Positions 8,176 through 24,757 of a stretch of 43,653 bases of DNA are shown one piece after another (within the stretch, counting starts at the first letter, position 1; each line of letters starts with the position of its first letter). The notes under the pieces are model-generated. The model saw nothing but the letters and a program-made list of their open reading frames with translations, did no database searches and was not told the origin of the DNA. Position numbers and translations under genes: made by a program. The DNA comes from CAZLMW01 sp964560875 (GTDB lineage: Bacteria; Myxococcota_A; UBA9042), in contig CAZLMW010000061.1 of the NCBI GenBank assembly GCA_964560875.1, positions 1 through 43,653 on the forward strand, given 5' to 3'.

Positions 8176-8361
8176 ATGGCCAAGAAGAAAGGCGGCAACG
8201 TCATCGTGACCCTCGAATGTACGGAGCAGCGCGGTAGCGGTGTGCCCGGCATGTCGCGCTACACGACGCGGAAGAACAAGAAGACCACGCCTGGTCGTCT
8301 GCAAAAGAAGAAGTACAACCCGTACCTTCGCAAGCATACGGTCCACAAAGAGGTCAAATAG
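8176..8361 (+). CDS. rpmG: 50S ribosomal protein L33 (zinc-free form)
   Basis: A 61-residue basic large-subunit protein with the L33 pattern: MAKKKGGNVIVTLECTEQ at the N-terminus, then RYTTRKNKKTTPGRLQKKKYNP and a basic C-terminus. Only one Cys remains (Cys15) and the two CxxC zinc pairs of C-plus L33 are absent, so this is a zinc-independent C-minus form. It lies between tuf and the tRNA-Trp gene, a position common in bacteria with the tuf-secE-nusG arrangement. Confidence 0.96.
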   Translation: MAKKKGGNVIVTLECTEQRGSGVPGMSRYTTRKNKKTTPGRLQKKKYNPYLRKHTVHKEVK

Positions 8362-8392
8362 CGCGTCCACTCGACGTCAAAAAGTCAGGCTC

Positions 8393-8434
8393 ATCGGGGG
8401 CCGGTTCGGAAGCCAAACCGAGCCGGCCCCCGAT
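8393..8434 (+). terminator. long GC-rich hairpin between rpmG and tRNA-Trp
   Basis: 8393-8409 pairs with 8418-8434 over 17 bp with a single G-T wobble and an 8-nt loop. No T-run follows. Its place 45 bp upstream of tRNA-Trp suggests an RNase III-type processing site or partial attenuator that separates the ribosomal-protein message from the tRNA; true termination here would need a new promoter for secE-nusG. Confidence 0.5.
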
Positions 8435-8479
8435 CGAGCGTCTGGAGACGAATTGATCCGCAGGGTCGATTCACACGAC

Positions 8480-8555
8480 AGGTCGGTAGCTCAGTTGGCA
8501 GAGCAGCGGACTCCAAATCCGCAGGTCGTGGGTTCGAGCCCCGCCCGACCTGCCA
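8480..8555 (+). tRNA. tRNA-Trp (anticodon CCA)
   Basis: The acceptor AGGTCGG pairs with CCGACCT, the anticodon loop is CTCCAAA within GCGGA/TCCGC, the T-loop is TTCGAGC, the discriminator is G and CCA is encoded at 8553-8555. It lies immediately before secE, as in many bacteria. Confidence 0.97.
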
Positions 8556-8604
8556 GTAACGCGCTCGAATCAATCCGATTTGAGCACATGGCACAAGGAG
8601 CACC

Positions 8605-8988
8605 ATGAGCCAGGCGCGCATGGTCAATATGGCATTCATGACGGCAGCTTTGCTGTTGTGGGTGGTCAGTGCAGAGTTCTTCTCAGGTTCTTTGGACCTG
8701 ATTCGTCCCGAATGGGATCTGCGCATCATTGGCAACGAGTTCCGTCTCCATGACCTGCTGGGCATCGCCGTTGGCGTGTTCGGCGGGATTTGGTTGTGGC
8801 GGCATGACCGGCTGTTTCAGCTGGCCAACGAGGTCGCGTTCGAGTGCCGCAAGGTGACGTGGCCGACCCTGGAAGACACACGACAGGGCACGATTGTCGT
8901 GGTCGTCGTGACGGTGCTGATCGCGCTGGCATTGTGGGCTTTCGACGTGCTCTTTAGCGCGCTGACAAAGCTCTTCTACAACCTGTAG
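8605..8988 (+). CDS. secE: preprotein translocase subunit SecE
   Basis: A 127-residue inner-membrane subunit of SecYEG. It has the long, three-helix proteobacterial form: hydrophobic segments at about 7-28, 49-64 and 96-118. The conserved amphipathic and hinge motif (residues 75-89, ANEVAFECRKVTWPT) comes before the last, essential helix. The length equals that of E. coli SecE. AAGGAG ends 5 nt before ATG 8605. It lies just upstream of nusG, the usual pairing. Confidence 0.96.
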   Translation: MSQARMVNMAFMTAALLLWVVSAEFFSGSLDLIRPEWDLRIIGNEFRLHDLLGIAVGVFGGIWLWRHDRLFQLANEVAFECRKVTWPTLEDTRQGTIVVVVVTVLIALALWAFDVLFSALTKLFYNL

Positions 8989-9049
8989 CCAGCGCCCGCT
9001 TCATCGCGGCAAGCCCCCTTTTTGAGCGGGCTGCTCCTGCGAGGATGAG

Positions 9050-9757
9050 ATGAACGAGAACAACACCGCGGTCGACACGTCTGTCTCGGAGACCCCTGTG
9101 GTCACCGAAGCCGTTGAAGGCGCCGCCCCCGAGGCCGCTGCCCAGGACGCTGCCCCCGAGGCCGCTGGCGAAGAGGCGGCTCCCGAAGCGCCCAAGCGTC
9201 CCATTCGGTCGCTGCGTGGGCCGCGCCTGCGCTGGTACATCGTGCACACCTACACCGGCAGCGAGAACGTCGCGCGTGTCGGACTGCAGGAGCGCATCCG
9301 CGCCGAGGGCCTCGAGGAGTTCTTCGGCGAGGTGCTGATCCCGACCGAGAAAGTTGTCGAGGTTCGCAGCGGCGTCCGTCACGAGAGCAAGCGGAAGTTC
9401 TTCCCCGGCTACATCCTCGTGCAGATGATCCTCAACGAGCGCACCTGGCACACCGTCAAGGGCACCACCAAGATCACCGGCTTCGTCGGTGGCGGCATGA
9501 ACCCGCCGGCGGTTCCCGAGAAGGAAGTGCTCCGCATCACCAACCGGCTCGAAGCGTCCGAGGTCGAGGCCACGCCCGTCCTCAGCTTCGACGAAGGCAG
9601 CGAGGTCCGCGTTATCGACGGTCCCTTCGCGAGCTTCGCCGGCACGGTCGCCGAGGTCATTCCCGAGAAGCAGAAGCTCAAGGTGCTCGTCAGCATCTTC
9701 GGCCGCGCGACACCGGTCGAGCTCGGCTTCATGCAGGTCGAAAAGATCGGCGACTGA
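9050..9757 (+). CDS. nusG: transcription termination/antitermination factor NusG with acidic N-terminal extension
   Basis: A 235-residue protein. The NGN domain, which binds the beta' clamp helices, starts at about residue 61 with RWYIVHTYTGSENVA and contains KRKFFPGYILVQM. The C-terminal KOW domain (about 180-235) has GSEVRVIDGPFASFAGTV and binds Rho or S10. The first 60 residues are an Ala/Glu/Pro-rich, strongly acidic low-complexity extension not found in E. coli NusG (181 residues). A GAGG-type site precedes ATG 9050, and the extension is in frame with no break. It forms an expression unit with secE and the L11-L1 genes. Confidence 0.97.
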   Translation: MNENNTAVDTSVSETPVVTEAVEGAAPEAAAQDAAPEAAGEEAAPEAPKRPIRSLRGPRLRWYIVHTYTGSENVARVGLQERIRAEGLEEFFGEVLIPTEKVVEVRSGVRHESKRKFFPGYILVQMILNERTWHTVKGTTKITGFVGGGMNPPAVPEKEVLRITNRLEASEVEATPVLSFDEGSEVRVIDGPFASFAGTVAEVIPEKQKLKVLVSIFGRATPVELGFMQVEKIGD

Positions 9758-9867
9758 GCAAGAACACGCGTCTGCCGCACTGCCGGCGCGCATTGGGGCC
9801 TTCGTAACCCGTACCACGTCGACCAACCACCGCATTCGCCCCCGGTGGGAGACGCAGGGAGCAAACC

Positions 9868-10293
9868 ATGGCTAAGAAAGTCACCGGCTTCATCAAGTTG
9901 CAGTTGCCGGCTGGCCGCGCCAACCCATCTCCGCCGGTCGGTCCGGCGCTGGGTCAGCACGGCGTCAACATCATGCAGTTCTGCAAGGCGTACAACGCCA
10001 AGACGCAGAGCCAGATGGGCATGATCATTCCGGTCGTGATCACGGTCTACGCCGACCGTTCGTTCACGTTCATCACCAAGACCCCGCCCGCGTCGCGGCT
10101 GCTGCTCAAGGCGGCGAAGCTCGAGAAGGGTTCGGGCGTGCCCAACCGGGACAAGGTCGGCAAGGTGACGATGGACCAGGTCAAGGAGATCGCCGAGATC
10201 AAGATGCCTGACCTGTACGCCAACGACATGGACATGGCCTGTCGCACGATTTCAGGAACCGCCCGCTCGATGGGCATCACGGTTGTCGACTAA
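9868..10293 (+). CDS. rplK: 50S ribosomal protein L11
   Basis: A 141-residue protein of the GTPase-associated centre of the large subunit. The N-terminal domain has KVTGFIKLQLPAGRANPSPP followed by VGPALGQHGVNIMQFCKAYN, and the C-terminal rRNA-binding domain ends with CRTISGTARSMGITV. GGGAG precedes ATG 9868. It is followed 15 bp later by rplA, the standard L11 operon. Confidence 0.98.
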   Translation: MAKKVTGFIKLQLPAGRANPSPPVGPALGQHGVNIMQFCKAYNAKTQSQMGMIIPVVITVYADRSFTFITKTPPASRLLLKAAKLEKGSGVPNRDKVGKVTMDQVKEIAEIKMPDLYANDMDMACRTISGTARSMGITVVD

Positions 10294-10308
10294 CCCAAGG
10301 AGGACGCC

Positions 10309-11019
10309 ATGCCCAAGCGTGGAAAACGATACCAGGCGGCCCTCGACTCGTTCGACCGCCAAAAACGCTACCCGGTCAACGAGGCCGTGAGCATCGTCAA
10401 GCAGTTCGAAGGCGCCAAGTGCGACGAGACCGTCGAGGTCGCCGTCTCGCTCGGTGTTGACCCCAAGCATGCCGACCAGATGGTTCGTGGCGCTGTTGTG
10501 CTTCCGCACGGCACCGGCAAGACCGTTCGCGTCGTGGTGTTCGCGAAGGGCGACAAGGTCAACGAGGCCAAGGAAGCTGGCGCCGACTTTGTCGGTTCCG
10601 AAGAGCTGATCGAGAAGGTCAAGGGCGGCTGGTTCGAATTTGATGTCGCGATCGCCGTGCCGAACATGATGGCTCACGTCGGTAAGATCGGTCGTCTGCT
10701 CGGTCCGCGCGGCCTGATGCCCAACCCCAAGGTCGGCACGGTGACGTTCGACGTCTCCGGCGCTGTCTCGCAGGCCAAGGCCGGCAAGATCAGCTACCGC
10801 ACCGACCGCGCCGGCGTGATTCACGCGGGTGTGGGCAAACGCTCGTTCGCGCTCGACAAGCTGCAGGAGAACGTCCTGACGCTGCTGGAGACCCTCGCCA
10901 AGGCCAAGCCGGCCAAGGCCAAGGGCACCTACTGGCAGTCGATCACGCTCTCGACCACGCACGGACCCGGTGTGCGCGTGGACACCAACGAAGTCGCCGC
11001 TCGGTACAAGACTGCGTAG
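10309..11019 (+). CDS. rplA: 50S ribosomal protein L1
   Basis: A 236-residue L1-stalk protein of typical length. Conserved segments include KRGKRY at the start, VEVAVSLGVDPKHADQMVRG, LPHGTGKTVRVVVFA, and the signature MPNPKVGTVT. AAGGAGG lies 5 nt before ATG 10309. In many bacteria L1 represses its own operon by binding the leader of rplK; the 110-bp nusG-rplK gap leaves room for such a site, but I cannot single it out. Confidence 0.98.
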   Translation: MPKRGKRYQAALDSFDRQKRYPVNEAVSIVKQFEGAKCDETVEVAVSLGVDPKHADQMVRGAVVLPHGTGKTVRVVVFAKGDKVNEAKEAGADFVGSEELIEKVKGGWFEFDVAIAVPNMMAHVGKIGRLLGPRGLMPNPKVGTVTFDVSGAVSQAKAGKISYRTDRAGVIHAGVGKRSFALDKLQENVLTLLETLAKAKPAKAKGTYWQSITLSTTHGPGVRVDTNEVAARYKTA

Positions 11020-11064
11020 TCCAAGAACGTGTCGTTCATCGCCGCATCGCGCGGGGGTGGGCGG

Positions 11065-11259
11065 CCTCTCGGCTCTTTCGCCGGTCGGCGAGAGGGTCTC
11101 CTGGCGGTGACACCGGTTGTCATCGTCAGCGTCTGAGAAGCCGGCGTCCGAACATTCGTTCGGTGCAAGTCCGGTGGAGATGACTCCGTCTCAGACGCGC
11201 AATGGTGGAGATGTGACCGGTTGCCCGGACATGTCTCACAAATGGGGAGTTTTCTCCCC
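11065..11259 (+). promoter_or_regulatory. structured rplJL leader (candidate L10 autoregulatory site)
   Basis: The 253-nt rplA-rplJ gap is rich in pairing. CCTCTCG (11065-11071) pairs with CGAGAGG (11089-11095). GCGTCTGAGA (11129-11138) pairs perfectly with TCTCAGACGC (11189-11198) and closes a bulged arm containing CCGAAC-attc-GTTCGG. GGGGAG-tttt-CTCCCC (11244-11259) ends immediately before the rplJ ribosome binding site GAGGAG (11260-11265). In bacteria the L10-L7/L12 complex binds a bulged leader arm at this position to repress rplJL translation. The position and arm fit; I have not matched the kink-turn consensus base by base. Confidence 0.6.
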
Positions 11260-11272
11260 GAGGAGTTGACCC

Positions 11273-11797
11273 GTGGATCGTTTGCAAAAGCAGCAACGGG
11301 TCGATCGTCTTCGCGAAGAGATCGCGTCCGCTCAGGGGCTGATCGTCGCGGGGCACTTGGGCCTTTCCGTCAAGGAAACCCAGGAGCTTCGGGCCGAGAT
11401 CCGCAAAGCTGGCGCTTCGCTTCGTGTCGTCAAGAACACCCTTGCGCGCTTGTCTTTTAGCGGCACCGATATGGAGATCGTCAGCGATCACCTCACCGGT
11501 GCCAACTTGATCGCCTTTGGTGAGGACCCCGTGGCCCCCGCCAAGGCGCTCGTCGCCGTTGCCAAGGAGAAGAAGGAGCGGCTGGTCATCAAGGCCGGCG
11601 TCCTCGGTGGCAAGCTGCTCTCGGAAGCAGATGTCGTCGCGCTCTCCAAACTCCCCAGCATCGACGAAATGCGGGCCAAGCTGCTCGGGACCTTCCAGGC
11701 CCCGGCGCAGGGCTTTGTCCGTCAGCTCAACGCCCCGGCTCAGAGCCTGGTCACTGTGCTGTCGGCCCGCAAAGACAAGCTCGAAGAGGGTGCCTGA
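11273..11797 (+). CDS. rplJ: 50S ribosomal protein L10
   Basis: A 174-residue base of the L7/L12 stalk. It has the L10 N-terminal pattern (QKQQRVDRLREEI, then SAQGLIVAGHLGLSVKETQE), LRAEIRKAGASLRVVKNTLA, and a C-terminal helix (APAQGFVRQLNAPAQSLVTV) that recruits L7/L12 dimers. The start is GTG 11273 with GAGGAG 7 nt upstream, directly below a 6-bp hairpin that could mask it. It is translated ahead of rplL, with a structured leader. Confidence 0.97.
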   Translation: MDRLQKQQRVDRLREEIASAQGLIVAGHLGLSVKETQELRAEIRKAGASLRVVKNTLARLSFSGTDMEIVSDHLTGANLIAFGEDPVAPAKALVAVAKEKKERLVIKAGVLGGKLLSEADVVALSKLPSIDEMRAKLLGTFQAPAQGFVRQLNAPAQSLVTVLSARKDKLEEGA

Positions 11798-11886
11798 CGG
11801 CATTCGATCGAACCCAAACCACTTAGTGCACCTGTGAGACGGTGCGATGCCTGGCCAAGTACAGCCGGGCGCAAAGAGAGAAAGAA

Positions 11887-12267
11887 ATGGCAATTTCCAA
11901 CGAAGAATTGATCGACCACCTGTCGGGCCTGACCGTGCTCGAGCTGTCCGGCATCATCACCGCCCTCGAAGAGAAGTGGGGCGTCAGCGCTGCCGCTCCC
12001 GTCGCGATCGCCGGTGCTGTCGGTGGTGCCGCGGCCGCCGAGGCCGAGCCGGAGCAGACCGAGTTCAACGTCCTGATCCTCGAGCCGGGCGCCAAGAAGA
12101 TCAACGTCATCAAGGCGGTCCGTGAGCTCACCTCCCTGGGTCTGCGCGAAGCGAAGACGCTGGTCGAAACGGCCGGCGGCGTCGTCCGCGAAGGTGTCGA
12201 CAAAGCGACCGCCGAAGAGACCAAGAAGAAGCTCGAAGAAGCGGGCGCGAAGGTCGAGATCAAGTAA
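11887..12267 (+). CDS. rplL: 50S ribosomal protein L7/L12
   Basis: A 126-residue multicopy stalk protein. The N-terminal dimerisation helix pair (ISNEELIDHLSGLTVLELSG) and an Ala-rich hinge (about 38-55, AAPVAIAGAVGGAAAAEAE) precede a canonical C-terminal domain (EFNVLILEPGAKKINVIKAV, VRELTSLGLREAKTLVE). I chose ATG 11887, which gives the standard MAISNEE start after a purine-rich GAGAGAAAG stretch; the frame is open 15 codons upstream, but that part is not conserved. Confidence 0.98.
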   Translation: MAISNEELIDHLSGLTVLELSGIITALEEKWGVSAAAPVAIAGAVGGAAAAEAEPEQTEFNVLILEPGAKKINVIKAVRELTSLGLREAKTLVETAGGVVREGVDKATAEETKKKLEEAGAKVEIK

Positions 12268-12288
12268 TCGATTTATTCGAGGCGGCGC

Positions 12289-12370
12289 CCCACCGGCAAC
12301 GGTGGGACGTCCGTCGGAGTTTTTCAGCGAGCTGCGGGGTTACGGCCCTTCGCTGCAAGGCTCCGACGGA
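12289..12370 (+). promoter_or_regulatory. rplL-rpoB intergenic attenuator / processing structure
   Basis: CCCACCG-gcaa-CGGTGGG (12289-12306) is a perfect 7-bp stem with a GNRA tetraloop. It is followed by a second structure in which TCCGTCGGAG (12310-12319) pairs perfectly with CTCCGACGGA (12361-12370) and encloses CAGCGA (12325-12330) paired with TCGCTG (12350-12355). A TTTTT lies at 12320-12324 inside the outer stem. In E. coli the same interval holds an attenuator and an RNase III site that set the ratio of L7/L12 to beta; the same role is inferred here. Confidence 0.55.
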
Positions 12371-12450
12371 TGGATCCACGCCCAAAATATTGAGCGCCAT
12401 CCCCTGGCAGCAATCAGGCCGTGACGACGGCCACCGAAAAGGAGTCCCGC

Positions 12451-17373
<4,923 letters not shown>

Positions 17374-17472
17374 TGAAACGGTCGCCCTGCCGATCGGTGG
17401 GGCGGCCTTTCGACCCGACACGGACGCTTCAACGCACCCAAATCATTCGCACTTTCACACGGAAAGAAAACA

Positions 17473-22002
<4,530 letters not shown>

Positions 22003-22028
22003 GCAAGAAGACACCGCAAGGTTCGAAG

Positions 22029-22060
22029 ACGCCGTCTCGGGAAACCGGGGCGGCGTTTTT
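22029..22060 (+). terminator. intrinsic terminator of the rpoBC operon
   Basis: ACGCCGTCTCGG (22029-22040) pairs with CCGGGGCGGCGT (22045-22056) through a GAAA tetraloop with two G-T wobbles, directly followed by TTTTT ending at 22060. It lies 26 nt after the rpoC stop and is the clearest intrinsic terminator in the window. Confidence 0.93.
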
Positions 22061-22122
22061 CGTTAGACCGGGCCCTCGATTCAGTCGTCAACTAACCCAG
22101 TCACCTCCAAGACGGGCAAGAG

Positions 22123-22629
22123 ATGCTATCGCGCGCCGCCACCACGCTGTTCATCGCCACTATCGTCGTCTCTGTGCCCGGATGCGGTCTTGTGGGGTCG
22201 AATACCCGCGCCGCTCCGAACTCGCCGCACTGCAAACGCTGGGCGCTGCCGACCAGGCAATTTGGCCGTGTCGCTGGTCTCGTCGCGTTGCGAAAGGCCG
22301 TCCGTACCGAGCTGCGTGCGCGATCGTCCAAGGTCAAGCTCGTGCTCCCGGTGCCTACCGGTTCCGTCCTGCGCGGCGGCAACACGTCGGCTTTTCATTC
22401 GGTCAGCCTCGCCGTACCCCGCGATCGCCGGGCGGAGCGCTACATTATCAAGCTGCTCGCCGCGAAGCTCGCTGGCCACCGGGTGCTTGGAACCCAGCTG
22501 CTCGCCGCCGCAGCGCTGTTCACCACAGGTTGTGAGGTCACTGACGCAAACAGTGCGTTCGTCCGCAAATCGGTTGAAATCCGCACGATGCAAGTCCAAT
22601 CCGTGCTCGTCGAGACCGCCAAGAAATAG
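22123..22629 (+). CDS. putative lipoprotein of unknown function
   Basis: A 168-residue protein with an N-terminal hydrophobic stretch (LFIATIVVSVPG, about 9-20) ending in Cys21, which resembles a lipoprotein signal peptide; the -2 Pro is unusual. The rest is basic, with no domain I recognise and a second hydrophobic patch (LLAAAALFTTGC, about 126-137). Third codon positions are mostly G or C, as in real genes here, and GGGCAAGAG precedes ATG 22123, which argues for coding. A long frame on the opposite strand is judged to be a shadow. It starts 60 bp after the rpoC terminator and ends 54 bp before the acyltransferase gene. Coding status moderate, function unknown. Confidence 0.45.
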   Translation: MLSRAATTLFIATIVVSVPGCGLVGSNTRAAPNSPHCKRWALPTRQFGRVAGLVALRKAVRTELRARSSKVKLVLPVPTGSVLRGGNTSAFHSVSLAVPRDRRAERYIIKLLAAKLAGHRVLGTQLLAAAALFTTGCEVTDANSAFVRKSVEIRTMQVQSVLVETAKK

Positions 22630-22683
22630 CGCGTCACCGTCCGCGTTGTCTCCGGCGGCACGACCCCGCATCATCATGACCGC

Positions 22684-23526
22684 ATGCTCGAGTACATCAC
22701 CGCCCGCTACGACATCGACTCGATCGACGGCCGCAATGATCAGGCGCTCGCGCTTTTCGCGGACACCTTCGAGCCCCTGTTCGACGCGTGGTTCAAGCCG
22801 GTCACCCGCGGGCTCGAACGCATCCCCGACGGCGGCGTGCTCTACGTGGGCAACCACAGCGGCGCGTTGCTGACGCCCGACACGTTCACCTTCGGCCTCG
22901 CCGCGTATCGCCAACGCGGCATCGATTTTGTGCCTTACGGCCTCGGCCACGAGGTGATCATCAGCCTGCCGCCGTTTCACCAGCTGCTCGTGCCCCTTGG
23001 TGCCGTTCGCGCCGGTCACGCCAACGCCCACAAGCTGTTCGAAGCCGGCCGCAAGGTGCTCGTCTATCCCGGTGGCGATCTCGACGCGATGCGCAGCTAC
23101 CGGGACCGGGATCGCGTCATTTTCGGCCAGCGGCGGGGCTACATTCGACTCGCGCTGCAGGCCGGCGTGCCCATCGCCCCGATCGCGACCGTCGGAGCCC
23201 ACGAAACGCTGCTCATCCTCAGCGACGGCAAACGCATCGCCCGCAAGCTCGGCATTGATCGGTTGCTCCGGCTGAAGGTCTTCCCCGTCGCGTTGAGCAT
23301 CCCGTGGGGCCTGACCGTCGGCCCGCCGCCAACCCATTTTCCGCTGCCGACACGCATCCTGACCGAAGTGCTGCCCGCCATTCGTTTCGAACGTTCCGGC
23401 CCTGAAGCCGCCGCCGATGCCGACTATGTCGAGCAGTGCCACGAACAGGTGCTCGGTGCCTTGCAGTCCGCCGTGACCCGACTCGCCGCTGAACGTCGCG
23501 CGACCGGCGGTAAACGCTTTCTCTGA
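22684..23526 (+). CDS. LPLAT-superfamily acyltransferase
   Basis: A 280-residue protein of the PlsC-like glycerolipid acyltransferase superfamily, expected to transfer an acyl chain to a glycerol or lysolipid hydroxyl at the membrane. The catalytic box is VGNHSGALLTPDTF (about 56-69). It matches the NHSG-type HxnD motif of MGAT-like members but with one or two extra residues between His and Asp. The downstream block YPGGDLDAMRSYRDRDRVIF (about 129-148), then RLALQAGVPIAPIATVGAHE, takes the place of the substrate-binding EG motif. The substrate is unknown. No transmembrane helix is obvious. It converges on the DNA methyltransferase gene with one base between the stops. Confidence 0.82.
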   Translation: MLEYITARYDIDSIDGRNDQALALFADTFEPLFDAWFKPVTRGLERIPDGGVLYVGNHSGALLTPDTFTFGLAAYRQRGIDFVPYGLGHEVIISLPPFHQLLVPLGAVRAGHANAHKLFEAGRKVLVYPGGDLDAMRSYRDRDRVIFGQRRGYIRLALQAGVPIAPIATVGAHETLLILSDGKRIARKLGIDRLLRLKVFPVALSIPWGLTVGPPPTHFPLPTRILTEVLPAIRFERSGPEAAADADYVEQCHEQVLGALQSAVTRLAAERRATGGKRFL

Positions 23527-23527
23527 C

Positions 23528-24688
23528 TCACGCCCGTCGTTGGCCGCTGTGCGCTACGCCTTTTTCGAGCAAGAAGAGGTGTTCGGTAACGTCCTTGCTC
23601 CGATTGCGCAGGTTGCGGCTGCCGCGAAAGGTCGTATACGGCAACGCGAACTGCTCGACTGTTCCGTGCTGAGCCAGCAGATCACGCAGGTCCGTCGGCG
23701 ATACGAAGCCCTCGTTGTTGAACGACAGCAAGACAAACCGCGCATCGACATCGGCGACCAGGTCGGCGAGCCGCGGCAAGATCTTGCGCTTGACGTTGTA
23801 GTCGGAGCGCCGCCAGTCCCTCGGAATGCCCGAAACACGGCTGATTTCAGCAGGCTCCTCGTAGTCGACCAAGAGGTTGAGCATGAAGTAGTTGCTGCCA
23901 TACGGATGCTGGTTGTAGGGCGGATCGAAATACGCGAGGTCGAATCCACCGACCGATCGCACAACCTCGTTGGCGTCGGACCTGTGCACCTGCACGTCGC
24001 TGTCGAACGCCGAAAACACCGGCATTTGCAGCCGCACCTCGCCGCGAATTCGCCTCAATGCATCGCCGCCCGTGCCGCCAAATTTGCCGATCCCGGTCAC
24101 CTTGTCCTTGTAAAAGCCCTTGAACACGCCGGCCGTGTTGGCATGGACGGAAGCTGCCGAAAGCAACGGGGCGAGCAGAAACGGGCGCAGGTGGTCGGGC
24201 TGCCCATCGATGGCCGCGCGATACCGATCGAGTCGCCGAGCGTTGGCGCGAGTGTAGAAAACGCGATCCTCGGCGGTGATGGCGGACTCGTCTGCAGGGG
24301 CATACAGGCGTTCGATGAAGCCCGGGCCATCCGAGGTCGGCTCATTGACGCCACGGTTGAGCGCGTCGATGGCGCGTCGCAGGCCGTCACGGTCCACGTC
24401 GCCGCGGTTGGCGAGGTAGCAGCGACCGGCGACCGCGGCATAGGCCTCCAGGTCATTGACGACAAGGCGTTGTGCGTGGGGCTTGAGCATCCGCGCGACC
24501 GCGCCAGACCCGGTGAACGCATCGACAACCCGCAACCGGCGACCACCAAGCCGGCTCCGAACGCTCTGTACGGCCGTTTCGATCGGCCCGAGCAACGCCC
24601 GCTTGTTGCCGATGCACGTTATCAGCTGGCGACTGCGAAAAGCGCGTTCGGCGTCGTCGATGGGCTGGGGCACGTGCACGAGCGGCAT
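23528..24688 (-). CDS. D12-class adenine-specific DNA methyltransferase (orphan)
   Basis: A 386-residue N6-adenine methyltransferase. CIGNKRALL (25-33) resembles the GxKR segment of the D12/Dam family. Motif I is DAFTGSG (56-62) for SAM binding. The catalytic motif IV is DPPY (255-258), in FDLAYFDPPYNQHPYGSNYF. A long target-recognition stretch lies between motifs I and IV. No restriction endonuclease gene is adjacent, so it is probably an orphan regulatory or defence-remnant methylase. The recognition sequence cannot be read from the protein. I chose ATG 24688, because longer starts (up to 24814) would run into the divergent gene at 24758 and encode an unconserved Arg/Ser-rich leader. Confidence 0.88.
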   Translation of the reverse strand: MPLVHVPQPIDDAERAFRSRQLITCIGNKRALLGPIETAVQSVRSRLGGRRLRVVDAFTGSGAVARMLKPHAQRLVVNDLEAYAAVAGRCYLANRGDVDRDGLRRAIDALNRGVNEPTSDGPGFIERLYAPADESAITAEDRVFYTRANARRLDRYRAAIDGQPDHLRPFLLAPLLSAASVHANTAGVFKGFYKDKVTGIGKFGGTGGDALRRIRGEVRLQMPVFSAFDSDVQVHRSDANEVVRSVGGFDLAYFDPPYNQHPYGSNYFMLNLLVDYEEPAEISRVSGIPRDWRRSDYNVKRKILPRLADLVADVDARFVLLSFNNEGFVSPTDLRDLLAQHGTVEQFALPYTTFRGSRNLRNRSKDVTEHLFLLEKGVAHSGQRRA

Positions 24689-24757
24689 TGTGCGCGCGGT
24701 TGCGGTTGCGTCAAAGCGCAGCGGCGGTGTACGCAACGGCCGCGACGAGGATGAGCG

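Noticed and set aside
22126..23442. 438-codon minus-strand frame opposite the acyltransferase
   Set aside because: No motif, and it would overlap a plus-strand gene with clear LPLAT boxes.
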